This document shows positions 1-6,691 of a stretch of 14,481 bases of DNA, piece after piece. Location of the stretch: positions 1 to 14,481 of the forward strand of contig DASUFH010000135.1 of the NCBI GenBank assembly GCA_036274645.1, given 5' to 3'. Made by a program: the position numbers and the translations under genes. The DNA is from DASUFH01 sp036274645 (GTDB taxonomy: Bacteria; Acidobacteriota; Terriglobia; 20CM-2-55-15). The stretch's first letter is position 1. Each line of letters begins with the position of its first letter. The notes beneath the pieces are model-generated. The model did not search any database and was not told where the DNA came from. It saw only the letters and a list, made by a program, of their open reading frames with translations.

Positions 1-7
1 GCAGCCA

Positions 8-29
8 CCCCGCCTTCGCCAAGGCGGGG
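8..29. repeat. GC-rich hairpin near the left edge
   Basis: Nine-base arms CCCCGCCTT (8-16) and AAGGCGGGG (21-29) enclose the four-base loop CGCC. There is no T-tract on either side, so an intrinsic terminator is not supported. It looks like a dispersed palindromic repeat, but only one copy is visible. The remaining bases of 1-152 hold no convincing gene; the gene to the left, if any, lies outside the window. Confidence 0.5.
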
Positions 30-152
30 AATCCGCGCTTCAATAACGTTACTCACACTTCGTGTACGCCAATCCACTGAGACGAAGCGGCAGATTCCAG
101 ACGTAAACGTGAAATTCACTGGCCTAAGCTGTCGGCAAAAGCCCAAACTCCA

Positions 153-245
153 GGGGCGGTCTATGACCGCCCGACGTTTCGGAGTGGAGAGTCTTGGATT
201 GAACAGCAAGGCGCCCTGAAACGCTGAGCGGTCATAGACCGCCCC
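153..245. repeat. REP/BIME-like inverted pair, copy 1
   Basis: Two palindromic units sit in opposite orientation about 73 bases apart: left core GGGCGGTC-TAT-GACCGCCC (154-172) and right core GAGCGGTC-ATA-GACCGCCC (226-244). Bases 153-170 and 228-245 are perfect 18-base inverted repeats, and CGTTTC (175-180) pairs with GAAACG (217-222) inside, so the whole segment can fold as one long stem. The spacer is clearly related to the one at 12266-12320 (shared CCGACG, TCGGA, TGGAG, GGATT and GAAACGC blocks), which makes this a mobile or dispersed family and not a chance palindrome. It ends 4 bases from the iscX stop codon, so it may also form the 3' end structure of the isc transcript. Confidence 0.85.
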
Positions 246-249
246 TCCA

Positions 250-468
250 TTATCCCTGGCGGTCCTGCCACTCCTCGTGCCAGGCCATCTGGATGGCCTC
301 GAGCTTTTTCTCGTTGGAGTTTTTGGCGTCGTCACTGAAGCCGTCGAGCGCCATGACCCATTTGTGAAGATCGGTAAAGCGGACGGTGAGCGGATCGACA
401 TCCGGGTGCGCGTCCGCGAGCGCAATCGCAATGTCTTCGGTGCTGGTCCATGTCATGGTCCTGTTCAT
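250..468 (-). CDS. iscX: Fe-S cluster assembly protein IscX
   Basis: This is a 72-aa acidic protein of the IscX (YfhJ) family, which binds IscS and iron and tunes the rate of cluster assembly. The sequence carries the family core: a W at the N-terminus (MTWTSTEDIAIAL), the stretch PDVDPLTVRFTDLHKWV, then SNEKKLEAIQMAW and a C-terminal EEW, closely parallel to the E. coli protein. The start is the ATG at 468, which overlaps the hscA stop as ATGA and has GAGGGA eight bases upstream; an internal ATG four codons later is possible. It is the last gene of the isc operon, directly after hscA, where many bacteria have fdx in between. Confidence 0.95.
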   Translation of the reverse strand: MNRTMTWTSTEDIAIALADAHPDVDPLTVRFTDLHKWVMALDGFSDDAKNSNEKKLEAIQMAWHEEWQDRQG

Positions 469-2267
469 TCGATTTCCCTCACGCGCTTGTCTTTCAGCGC
501 CTTTTCAATGGCCGCATTCATGATCAGTTCGGCGAGGCGTTGCGTGGCGTGGCTCATCTGATCGATCGCGTCGCGAATGGCGCGGTGGTCCTCGCCCTTG
601 ACAGTCTCGCGCAACCGATCGGCCCCGGCGGTGATCGCCGCGCGTTCTTCATCGGACAGGCTGGCGTATTGTGGGTCCTGAATCCCCTTTTCGGTGGCGT
701 GCAGAACCGTCTCGGCCTCGTTCCGGGCTTCGATGACCTGGCGCGCTTCGATGTCGGCTTCCGCGAATTCGAACGACTCGAGAATCATGCGTTCGACGTC
801 GTCATCGGTCAACCCGTAGGTCGGCTTGACCTCAATCGACTGTCCCTTGCCAGTTCGCTGCTCCAGCGCGGAAACGCTCAAAATGCCGTCGGCGTCGATC
901 AGAAACTTCACCTCGATGCGTGGCATGCCGGCCACCATCGGTGGAATATCTTTCAGGTCGAACTCGGCCAGGCTGCGGCAATCCTTCACAAGTTCTCGCT
1001 CGCCCTGCAGGACGTGAATCTTCACGTTGGTCTGCCCGTCGATAAACGTCGTGAACGACTCGGTCGCAGTGGCCGGAATCGTCGAATTACGCGGAATGAT
1101 CTTCGATACCACGCCGCCCATCGTTTCAATGCCAAGCGACAGCGGCGTCACATCAAGGAGCAGCATTTCACTCTGGCCACCGGCAAGAATATCCGCCTGC
1201 ACCGCGGCCCCGAGCGCGACGACCTCGTCCGGATTGAGTTCCGTGTGCGGGGTTCTTCGAAATAACTCCTGCACGCGTTCGCGCACAAGGGGAATTCGGG
1301 TGGAACCGCCCACCATCACCACTTCATCAACGCCTTCGGCGTTCAGGCCGGCGTCCGCCAGCGCCTGACGGCACGGATGAAGCGTCCGCTCGACCACCGG
1401 CTCGATCAGGTTATTGAATTCCTCGCGAGTCAGTGTCCGGCGATAACCCAGACTGTTCAGGGCGATTTCGACCGATTCCGCGGACGACAGGGCCTCTTTC
1501 GCCCGGACGGCCGCGGCGCGAATGGCGGCCATGCCCTGCGCGTCCGGCTTGCGTTGCAGTTCATCGAGAATCCTCCGGATCAGGATCTCGTCGATGTCAT
1601 CTCCGCCCAGATGCGTGTCGCCGCTGGTGGACAGGACCTCGAAAATGCCCTCGCTCAGTTTCAGGATCGAAATGTCGAACGTGCCGCCCCCGAAATCGTA
1701 GACCGCCACCACGCCGTGACGATGCCGGTTCAAACCATAGGCCAGCGACGCGGCCGTCGGTTCGTTCACGATCCGCAGTACTTCGAGGCCGGCGATCCGG
1801 CCGGCGTCCTTGGTCGCCTGACGCTGCGCGTCATTGAAGTAGGCGGGAACCGTGATGACCGCCTCATGCACTTCTTCGCCGAGCGCGCGCTCGGCATTGC
1901 GGCGCAGCTCTCGCAGGATCAACGCGGAAAGTTCCGGAGGTGTGTAATCGCGGCCGGAGACGCGCAACCGGATGACGCGCTCGCTTTCGGGCGCAACCTC
2001 GAACGGCAGCAGCGTCAGGTCCGCGCGGACATCGTCGATGCCTTTACCCATGAAACGCTTGATGGAAAACACGCCGCGATCGGGCCTCGCGGCCATCCTC
2101 TGCCGGGCGGCGTGCCCGACGATCGCGTCGCCGTTCTCCTCGAAGTAGATGGCCGAAGGCGTCAGCGTGCGGCCTTCGGCGTCGGGAATGATCCGCGGAA
2201 CCCCGTTCTCAACGATCGACACCAGACTATTGGTCGTTCCGAGATCAATTCCTACGATCTTTCCCAT
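465..2267 (-). CDS. hscA: Fe-S protein assembly chaperone HscA (Hsp70 family)
   Basis: This 600-aa Hsp70 is the specialised chaperone that binds IscU and, with HscB, drives cluster release to acceptor proteins by ATP hydrolysis. The nucleotide-binding domain shows the phosphate-1 motif GIDLGTTNS (6-14), the phosphate-2 loop VYDFGGGTFDIS and the adenosine motif VMVGGSTRIPLV. The substrate-binding domain follows (LLLDVTPLSLGIETMGG, then NSTIPATATESFTTFIDGQ), and the C-terminus is a helical lid. Length fits HscA (616 aa in E. coli) better than DnaK (about 640 aa with an acidic, disordered tail). Its ATG at 2267 overlaps the hscB stop by one base (TGATG), a sign of translational coupling. Context between hscB and iscX makes the HscA assignment firm. 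Confidence 0.96.
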   Translation of the reverse strand: MGKIVGIDLGTTNSLVSIVENGVPRIIPDAEGRTLTPSAIYFEENGDAIVGHAARQRMAARPDRGVFSIKRFMGKGIDDVRADLTLLPFEVAPESERVIRLRVSGRDYTPPELSALILRELRRNAERALGEEVHEAVITVPAYFNDAQRQATKDAGRIAGLEVLRIVNEPTAASLAYGLNRHRHGVVAVYDFGGGTFDISILKLSEGIFEVLSTSGDTHLGGDDIDEILIRRILDELQRKPDAQGMAAIRAAAVRAKEALSSAESVEIALNSLGYRRTLTREEFNNLIEPVVERTLHPCRQALADAGLNAEGVDEVVMVGGSTRIPLVRERVQELFRRTPHTELNPDEVVALGAAVQADILAGGQSEMLLLDVTPLSLGIETMGGVVSKIIPRNSTIPATATESFTTFIDGQTNVKIHVLQGERELVKDCRSLAEFDLKDIPPMVAGMPRIEVKFLIDADGILSVSALEQRTGKGQSIEVKPTYGLTDDDVERMILESFEFAEADIEARQVIEARNEAETVLHATEKGIQDPQYASLSDEERAAITAGADRLRETVKGEDHRAIRDAIDQMSHATQRLAELIMNAAIEKALKDKRVREIE

Positions 2268-2815
2268 CAGACTCTATCCTCCAGCTCGCGCTCCAGATTA
2301 CGAATGTACGACGACTCCGACAAAAGCTCCGTCAGCGACTCCAGACAACGCGTTTTGTCCTCATCGGAAGCGTTCGATAAAACCAGGCGGTCCCATTCCC
2401 GGGACGTGTTCTCAATGCGCGCGTCGAAACTCCGGCTCTTCTCCTGGATCTCCCGGCGCAGGGCTTCGACTTCGGAAGTCTCAACGTTTCCCACTCTGAT
2501 GGCTGCCTTGACCTCGTCGAGACGCTCGTTGATCTCGAAGACTTCCATGAGAAACGCCCTGGGCACTTTGCTGCCGTCCGGCTTGAAACCCTCCAGCGCA
2601 ACCAGGTACTCCGCGCGCCGCACCGGATGCTTCAGGGTGCGGTAGGCGTCATTCAGCAGAGCGGTCATCTGCAGCGCCTGCCGACGCTCTTCCGGAGCGC
2701 TGCGGGTGTGCCGGTCCGGATGAAACCTCCGGCTGCGCTCGTAAAAGGACTTTTCGAGCGCCGCCAGGTCGAGATTCAACGTTCTCGGGAGATCAAAAAC
2801 CTCGAAGTAGTTCAT
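2267..2815 (-). CDS. hscB: Fe-S protein assembly co-chaperone HscB
   Basis: A 182-aa J-domain co-chaperone that delivers IscU to HscA and stimulates its ATPase. The N-terminal J domain has the required HPD triplet at residues 32-34 (RRFHPDRH) followed by the helix with LNDAYRTLKHPVRRAEYLV. The C-terminal half is the IscU-binding three-helix bundle and contains the family signature FLMEVFEINERLDEV. Length and layout match E. coli HscB (171 aa). No clear Shine-Dalgarno sequence precedes the ATG, but the N-terminus MNYFEVFDLP is canonical, so this start is kept. The gene follows iscA after 39 bases and overlaps hscA by one. Confidence 0.95.
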   Translation of the reverse strand: MNYFEVFDLPRTLNLDLAALEKSFYERSRRFHPDRHTRSAPEERRQALQMTALLNDAYRTLKHPVRRAEYLVALEGFKPDGSKVPRAFLMEVFEINERLDEVKAAIRVGNVETSEVEALRREIQEKSRSFDARIENTSREWDRLVLSNASDEDKTRCLESLTELLSESSYIRNLERELEDRV

Positions 2816-2854
2816 GAAGACGGGCAGGCAAACCTGTGAATCCGGAAGACAACG

Positions 2855-3181
2855 CTACGTCGAAAACGAACTGCCGCACCCGCAGCTTTTCTTGGCGTTC
2901 GGGTTCATGAAAACGAACCCTTTACCCATCAGGCCGCCGTCGTAATCCAGCATGGTTCCGTTGAGATAGATATAGCTCTTCAGGTCGCAGAACAGTTTGA
3001 TCCCGTCGCGCTCGAAGACTTTGTCGCCGGTCCGGGACTGGCTTTCAAACGTGATGTTGTAGCTCAGTCCCGAACAACCGCCGCCCTTGACACCGACACG
3101 CAGACCGGAGGCGGTGACGCCTTCCTTCGACATCATGCGGCGAACTTCGTCGACTGCGTTGTCCGTGATTTCGATAGCCAT
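2855..3181 (-). CDS. iscA: A-type Fe-S carrier IscA
   Basis: A 108-aa A-type carrier, which accepts clusters or iron from the IscU scaffold and passes them to target apoproteins. The three ligand cysteines of the family are all present: C36 in GGGCSGLSY, and C100 and C102 in the C-terminal SCGCGSSF. These line up with C35, C99 and C101 of E. coli IscA. The reading frame is open further upstream into iscU, but the ATG at 3181 starts the canonical MAIEITDNAVDEV and has GAGGGA about nine bases before it, so the longer form is rejected. It lies 23 bases after iscU. Confidence 0.95.
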   Translation of the reverse strand: MAIEITDNAVDEVRRMMSKEGVTASGLRVGVKGGGCSGLSYNITFESQSRTGDKVFERDGIKLFCDLKSYIYLNGTMLDYDGGLMGKGFVFMNPNAKKSCGCGSSFST

Positions 3182-3204
3182 ACCCGATCGTCCCTCAATC
3201 CCCG

Positions 3205-3594
3205 TTACTTGCCGTCGTGCTTCTTCTTCCAGTCGGTCACAGCCGCCTTGATCGCATCCTCGGCAAGAACGGAGCAGTGAATCTTCACCGGCGGAAGGCT
3301 CAGTTCCTTCACGATGTCGGTATTCTTGATGGCCAGCGCCTCCGCCAGCGTCTTTCCCTTGACCCATTCGGTCGCGAGACTGGAACTGGCGATCGCGCTG
3401 CCACAACCGAACGTCTTGAACCGCGCGTCTTCGATGACTTCGGTCTCTTCGTTCACGCGGATCTGCAGCTTCATGACGTCACCGCACTCCGGAGCGCCGA
3501 CAAGTCCTGTACCGACCGACGGATCCTCTTTGGGAAGGGCGCCAACGTTGCGCGGATTGTTGTAGTGGTCGATCACCTTGTCTGAATAAGCCAT
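3205..3594 (-). CDS. iscU: Fe-S cluster scaffold protein IscU
   Basis: A 129-aa scaffold on which [2Fe-2S] and [4Fe-4S] clusters are built from IscS-derived sulfur. The three ligand cysteines are C37 (PECGDVM, with D39 conserved), C64 (GCGSA) and C107 (IHCSVLAEDAI). The HscA recognition motif LPPVK is present at 100-104, just before C107, which matches the presence of hscA in the same operon and separates this protein from SufU and NifU-type scaffolds. Length and numbering agree with E. coli IscU (128 aa). AAGGAGAGG lies upstream of the ATG. The gene is 37 bases downstream of iscS. Confidence 0.97.
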   Translation of the reverse strand: MAYSDKVIDHYNNPRNVGALPKEDPSVGTGLVGAPECGDVMKLQIRVNEETEVIEDARFKTFGCGSAIASSSLATEWVKGKTLAEALAIKNTDIVKELSLPPVKIHCSVLAEDAIKAAVTDWKKKHDGK

Positions 3595-3631
3595 GTCTAA
3601 TCCTCTCCTTGCTTACGGGAACCAGAAAAAA

Positions 3632-4846
3632 TTACTCCACCGCCCACTGGACGGATTTCAGATCGATCCCTTCCTTGGCCATCTCGTACAGCGGCGACAA
3701 CTCTCGCAACCGGCGCACGGTTTCGATGACGCGGCCGGCGACATAATCCACTTCCTCTTCGGTATTGAACCGGCCGATGCCGAATCGAATCGACGTGTGC
3801 GCGAGATCCTCGCCCACACCAAGCGCCTTCAGCACATAGGACGGCTCGAGACTGGCCGACGTGCAGGCCGACCCGGAAGAAACGGCGATGTCGTTGATGC
3901 CCATCAGAAGCGATTCGCCTTCAACGTAGGCAAAACTCATGTTGAGATTGCCGGGCAACCGCTTTTCAAGGTCGCCATTGATATAGATCTCGTCCAGCTC
4001 GCGCTCGAGCGTTAAACGCAGCCGTTCGCGCAACCGGAACATCTCCGCGGATTCTTTCGCCAGATCGGTTCGCGCCAGTTTCGCCGCCGCTCCGAATCCC
4101 ACGATGCCCGGCACGTTCAACGTGCCCGAACGCATACCGCGTTCGTGACCGCCGCCATCGATGATGGGCGTCAACAGCACGCGCGGATTCCGTCTTCGAA
4201 CGTAGAGCGCGCCGACCCCTTTGGGCCCGTACATCTTGTGGGCCGAAAGAGACGCCAGGTCGACGTTCATTTCGTTGACGTTGAACGGGACCTTCCCCGC
4301 AGCCTGCACCGCATCGGTGTGAAACAGGATGCCCTTTTCGCGGGCGATGCGGCCGATCTCCTTGATGTCCTGGATCACGCCGACCTCGTTGTTGGCCGTC
4401 ATGATCGAAATCAGGATCGTCTTGTCGGTGATGGCCTTCTTCAACTCGTCGAGATCGACAAATCCCTTGTTATCGACCGGAAGAAACGTCACCCGGCAAC
4501 CATCTTTTTCCAGGTGCTTGCACGAATCGAGAATGGCCTTGTGCTCGGTCACGCACGTGATGATGTGGTTGCCCTTCTCCTGGTACATTGCGGCCACACC
4601 CTTCAACGCCAGGTTGTCGGATTCGGTTGCGCCGCTCGTGATCACGATCTCGCGCGGATCGGCGCCGATCAGATCGGCGATCTCCCGCCGCGCGCTCTCA
4701 ACCGCTTCTTCGGCGTCCCACCCGAACTGGTGATTGCGGCTTGCCGCATTGCCGAATTTGTCGGTAAAAAACGGCATCATCGCGTCGAGCACGCGCGGAT
4801 CGAGCGGCGTAGTCGCGTGATTGTCCATGTAAACCGGCAGCTTCAT
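3632..4846 (-). CDS. iscS: Cysteine desulfurase IscS
   Basis: A 404-aa PLP-dependent class V aminotransferase-fold enzyme that converts L-cysteine to L-alanine and holds the sulfur as a persulfide for IscU and other acceptors. The PLP lysine is K204 in SAHKMYGPKG, and the persulfide-carrying C328 sits in the loop SSGSACTSASLEP, a position identical to E. coli IscS C328. The N-terminus MKLPVYMDNHATTPLD is canonical. The frame is open to an ATG 18 codons earlier inside iscR, but that extension is not family-like and the start at 4846 is chosen; a TAAGGAG that includes the iscR stop lies 12 bases before it. The long active-site loop and length place it in the IscS/NifS group rather than SufS. 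Confidence 0.97.
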   Translation of the reverse strand: MKLPVYMDNHATTPLDPRVLDAMMPFFTDKFGNAASRNHQFGWDAEEAVESARREIADLIGADPREIVITSGATESDNLALKGVAAMYQEKGNHIITCVTEHKAILDSCKHLEKDGCRVTFLPVDNKGFVDLDELKKAITDKTILISIMTANNEVGVIQDIKEIGRIAREKGILFHTDAVQAAGKVPFNVNEMNVDLASLSAHKMYGPKGVGALYVRRRNPRVLLTPIIDGGGHERGMRSGTLNVPGIVGFGAAAKLARTDLAKESAEMFRLRERLRLTLERELDEIYINGDLEKRLPGNLNMSFAYVEGESLLMGINDIAVSSGSACTSASLEPSYVLKALGVGEDLAHTSIRFGIGRFNTEEEVDYVAGRVIETVRRLRELSPLYEMAKEGIDLKSVQWAVE

Positions 4847-4862
4847 ACGCTCAATAAACTCC

Positions 4863-5258
4863 TTAATTCGCCACCAACTCGTAAATCGACGTGTCGCCAA
4901 GCACCCGGACGACCTTGGCCCGCAGCTTCATCAGCGGATCTTTCACCGAGCACAGCCCCATCTGTTCGCAGTCCATGCCCCGCTCACAAGGCGTGATGGC
5001 AATCGGTCCGTCCAGCGCTTCAACAACATCCACGACCGAAATCCGGGAGGGGTCGCGGGCCAGAACATAGCCGCCTTTTGTCCCCTGCTGGGAAACCAGG
5101 ATGCCTTTGCGCGCCAGCCGCTGGAGAATCTTCGCCAGCAACTCCCCCGGAATCCGGTACTCCGCCGCGATTTCCCGGGCGCTGACGGACTCGGGATGCT
5201 GCGCCAGGTGCTTGAGGGCGATCAGTCCGTAGTCCGCTTTCTTGGAGAGCTGAAACAT
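4863..5258 (-). CDS. iscR: Rrf2-family Fe-S-sensing repressor IscR
   Basis: A 131-aa winged-helix regulator of the Rrf2 family at the head of the isc operon, expected to bind an Fe-S cluster and repress the operon when clusters are plentiful. The winged helix spans about residues 1-75 (LSKKADYGLIALKHLA, recognition region IPGELLAKILQRL, wing GTKGGYVLARDP). The cluster-binding cysteines C91, C97 and C103 have the C-x5-C-x5-C spacing of IscR. Two differences from E. coli IscR are visible: the residue aligned with E43 is A42, and the fourth ligand H107 is replaced by K106. The motif VVEALDGPIAITPC and the short C-terminus are closer to SUF-type Rrf2 regulators, so the name iscR rests partly on operon position. 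AAGGGA precedes the ATG. Confidence 0.9.
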   Translation of the reverse strand: MFQLSKKADYGLIALKHLAQHPESVSAREIAAEYRIPGELLAKILQRLARKGILVSQQGTKGGYVLARDPSRISVVDVVEALDGPIAITPCERGMDCEQMGLCSVKDPLMKLRAKVVRVLGDTSIYELVAN

Positions 5259-5313
5259 TGCATCCCTTAGAATTCAAAGGTCCATCCGTCCCTTGCGTCC
5301 GGGCCGGGCGACG

Positions 5314-5338
5314 AATCCCGACCGATTTGGTCGGCATT
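5314..5338 (-). promoter_or_regulatory. Candidate IscR operator upstream of iscR
   Basis: On the minus strand the core reads CCGACC-AAATC-GGTCGG, a perfect six-base inverted repeat around five bases. It fits the core of the E. coli IscR type 1 consensus (YYGACT-RWWWY-AGTCRR) at every position except the symmetric T-to-C and A-to-G change next to the spacer. It is centred about 68 bases upstream of the iscR ATG, where an operator for autoregulation would be expected. I could not place -35 and -10 boxes with confidence. The assignment is inference from motif similarity and position. Confidence 0.6.
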
Positions 5339-5360
5339 CACGTTTTGAATGTACGCATTC
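5334..5360. repeat. GCATTC direct repeats beside the operator
   Basis: GCATTC occurs at 5334-5339 and again at 5355-5360, 21 bases apart (two helical turns), with GAATG between them (5347-5351), so two alternative small hairpins are possible. It adjoins the candidate IscR operator and could be a second regulator site, or chance. The rest of the iscR/methyltransferase intergenic region (5361-5563) shows no clear gene, terminator or promoter. Confidence 0.3.
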
Positions 5361-5563
5361 GGGAAGAAGGCGTCAAGGCCTGATTTCGATCCCCCCAATT
5401 CTCCACTCAGCCGGGAGCATTCATGATGAGTCCAGGAGCTGTATCTTATGCCTTGCCTTCGCCGGCGATTGGGACCCAGAAGAGAATGATCGATGACGGC
5501 GGCAGACTTCTCGTTCCAGGCCGTACCCGCTCCCAATAGCGGCGCCGGTTTAAGATAGGCCCC

Positions 5564-5872
5564 ATGACTTGGAACGCTGCAGACTATGCGCAGAACTCTC
5601 AGGGACAGTTCGGCTGGGCGATCGGCAATCTCTCCAGGCTGGCGCTCGAAGGAACTGAATCCGTACTGGATGTCGGTTGCGGCGACGGAAAGATCACCGT
5701 GGAAATTGCCCGCCGTGCGCCGCAGGGCCGCGCGCTTGGCATTGACCAGTCTGCTCAAATGATCGCGCTGGCGCGCTCCTCACATCGTGTGCGATCGGGC
5801 TGCGCGACCGCCGCCGACGGCTCGCTGACCATGCCGATGGTCAATCTGGAGATTGAGGGGCAGAAGCGCTAA
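5564..5872 (+). pseudogene. Class I SAM methyltransferase, internally deleted remnant
   Basis: The 102-aa reading frame begins as a full-length-type class I methyltransferase of the trans-aconitate methyltransferase-like group: MTWNAADYAQNSQGQFGW, then the SAM-binding motif I VLDVGCGDGKIT and the motif II acidic turn ALGIDQSAQMIALARSS. Homology stops near residue 74. The final 20 or so residues (DGSLTMPMVNLEIEGQKR) look like the C-terminal strand of the same family (typically DG-x-hydrophobic-x-MVRLEVEA). Family members are about 250 aa, so about 150 codons seem to be missing from the middle, with the frame restored. It lacks substrate-binding residues and most of the Rossmann fold, so it is probably inactive. 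It is convergent with the glycosylase gene, 21 bases away. Only a weak ribosome binding site is visible. Confidence 0.7.
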
Positions 5873-5893
5873 CCGGCCGACGCCAGAAGCGCA

Positions 5894-6685
5894 CTACTGA
5901 CACTCGGAACACCAGACTGTCGTGCGGCCTCCGATGGTCGCTCGTTCCAGCAAAATGTGGTGTCGTGGACAGCGGCCGCCGGGAGTCCAGCGGTGGCGGA
6001 ACAGCCATGATGGCGGCGGGTCCCGAAACTCCGTGGCCATGACGCGCATGGCTCCTGCGGCCACGTGGCGCACAGCGCGGTAAAGCGCAAGAGACGCGGC
6101 TTCGCTCAACCGGCCTGAACGCAACCGCGGATCGACCCCGGCGCGCCAGAGCGCCTCGTCCGCCATCCAGTTTCCGATCCCCGGGAAGCCCTCCTGCATC
6201 AGCAGCGCCGCCTTGATCGGTGTGCCGCGCCGGCGATCGAGAAACGCGCGCATGCGGGCACAGGTAAACCCGCGCGAGAGCAGCGTCGGCGGCAAATTGC
6301 TCCACCAGTCCGGCGGCGCGGCGCCCTGATGAAACCGCACGCGGCCAAACTGGCGCGGATCGCGAAAGACAAGCGACCGTCCGCGCTGGTGGAGAACCAG
6401 ATGATCGTATGGCGCCGGATCGAATCGCGCGGACTCCACTCGCATATCACCCGTCATCCCCAGATGGATTCCGAGCCAGCCTGCTCCGGAGAGGCGGAAC
6501 AGCATCTGCTTGCCGTGGCACTCCGAAGTTTCCAGCGTCGCTCCCTCGACAACGCGGACAAAGGATGCAGCCTGGACTCCCCGAAATACCCGTGTCTGCG
6601 GACGCAGGTTCACTCGCAGAACCCGCGCCCCCAATCCGGGATTCCATTGCCGGCGAAAATAGTCGACTTCAGCCAGTTCAGGCAT
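5894..6685 (-). CDS. Fpg/Nei-family DNA glycosylase/AP lyase
   Basis: A 263-aa base-excision repair enzyme of the formamidopyrimidine-DNA glycosylase family, which removes oxidised bases and cleaves the resulting abasic site. Catalytic P2 and E3 are present in MPELAEV; K59 (CHGKQMLF) is the conserved beta-domain lysine; the helix-two-turn-helix carries N172 in FPGIGNWMADEALWRAGVDP; R254 in IGGRTT is the zinc-finger arginine that contacts the phosphate. The C-terminal zinc finger is C239-x2-H242 and C259-x2-C262, so the usual second cysteine is a histidine. The alanine in PELAEV (usually PELPEV) and K59 instead of about 57 suggest a divergent subfamily, so I give no fpg or nei symbol. It follows the flavoprotein gene by 6 bases and is probably co-transcribed with it. 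Confidence 0.9.
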   Translation of the reverse strand: MPELAEVDYFRRQWNPGLGARVLRVNLRPQTRVFRGVQAASFVRVVEGATLETSECHGKQMLFRLSGAGWLGIHLGMTGDMRVESARFDPAPYDHLVLHQRGRSLVFRDPRQFGRVRFHQGAAPPDWWSNLPPTLLSRGFTCARMRAFLDRRRGTPIKAALLMQEGFPGIGNWMADEALWRAGVDPRLRSGRLSEAASLALYRAVRHVAAGAMRVMATEFRDPPPSWLFRHRWTPGGRCPRHHILLERATIGGRTTVWCSECQ

Positions 6686-6691
6686 GGACGG

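Noticed and set aside
1377..2645. 422-codon plus-strand frame opposite hscA and hscB
   Set aside because: It spans two genes with clear family motifs on the other strand and reads as low-complexity R/Q/D-rich sequence.
3182..3406. N-terminal extension of IscA overlapping iscU
   Set aside because: The extra residues are out-of-frame iscU sequence; the family-typical start with a good ribosome binding site is at 3181.
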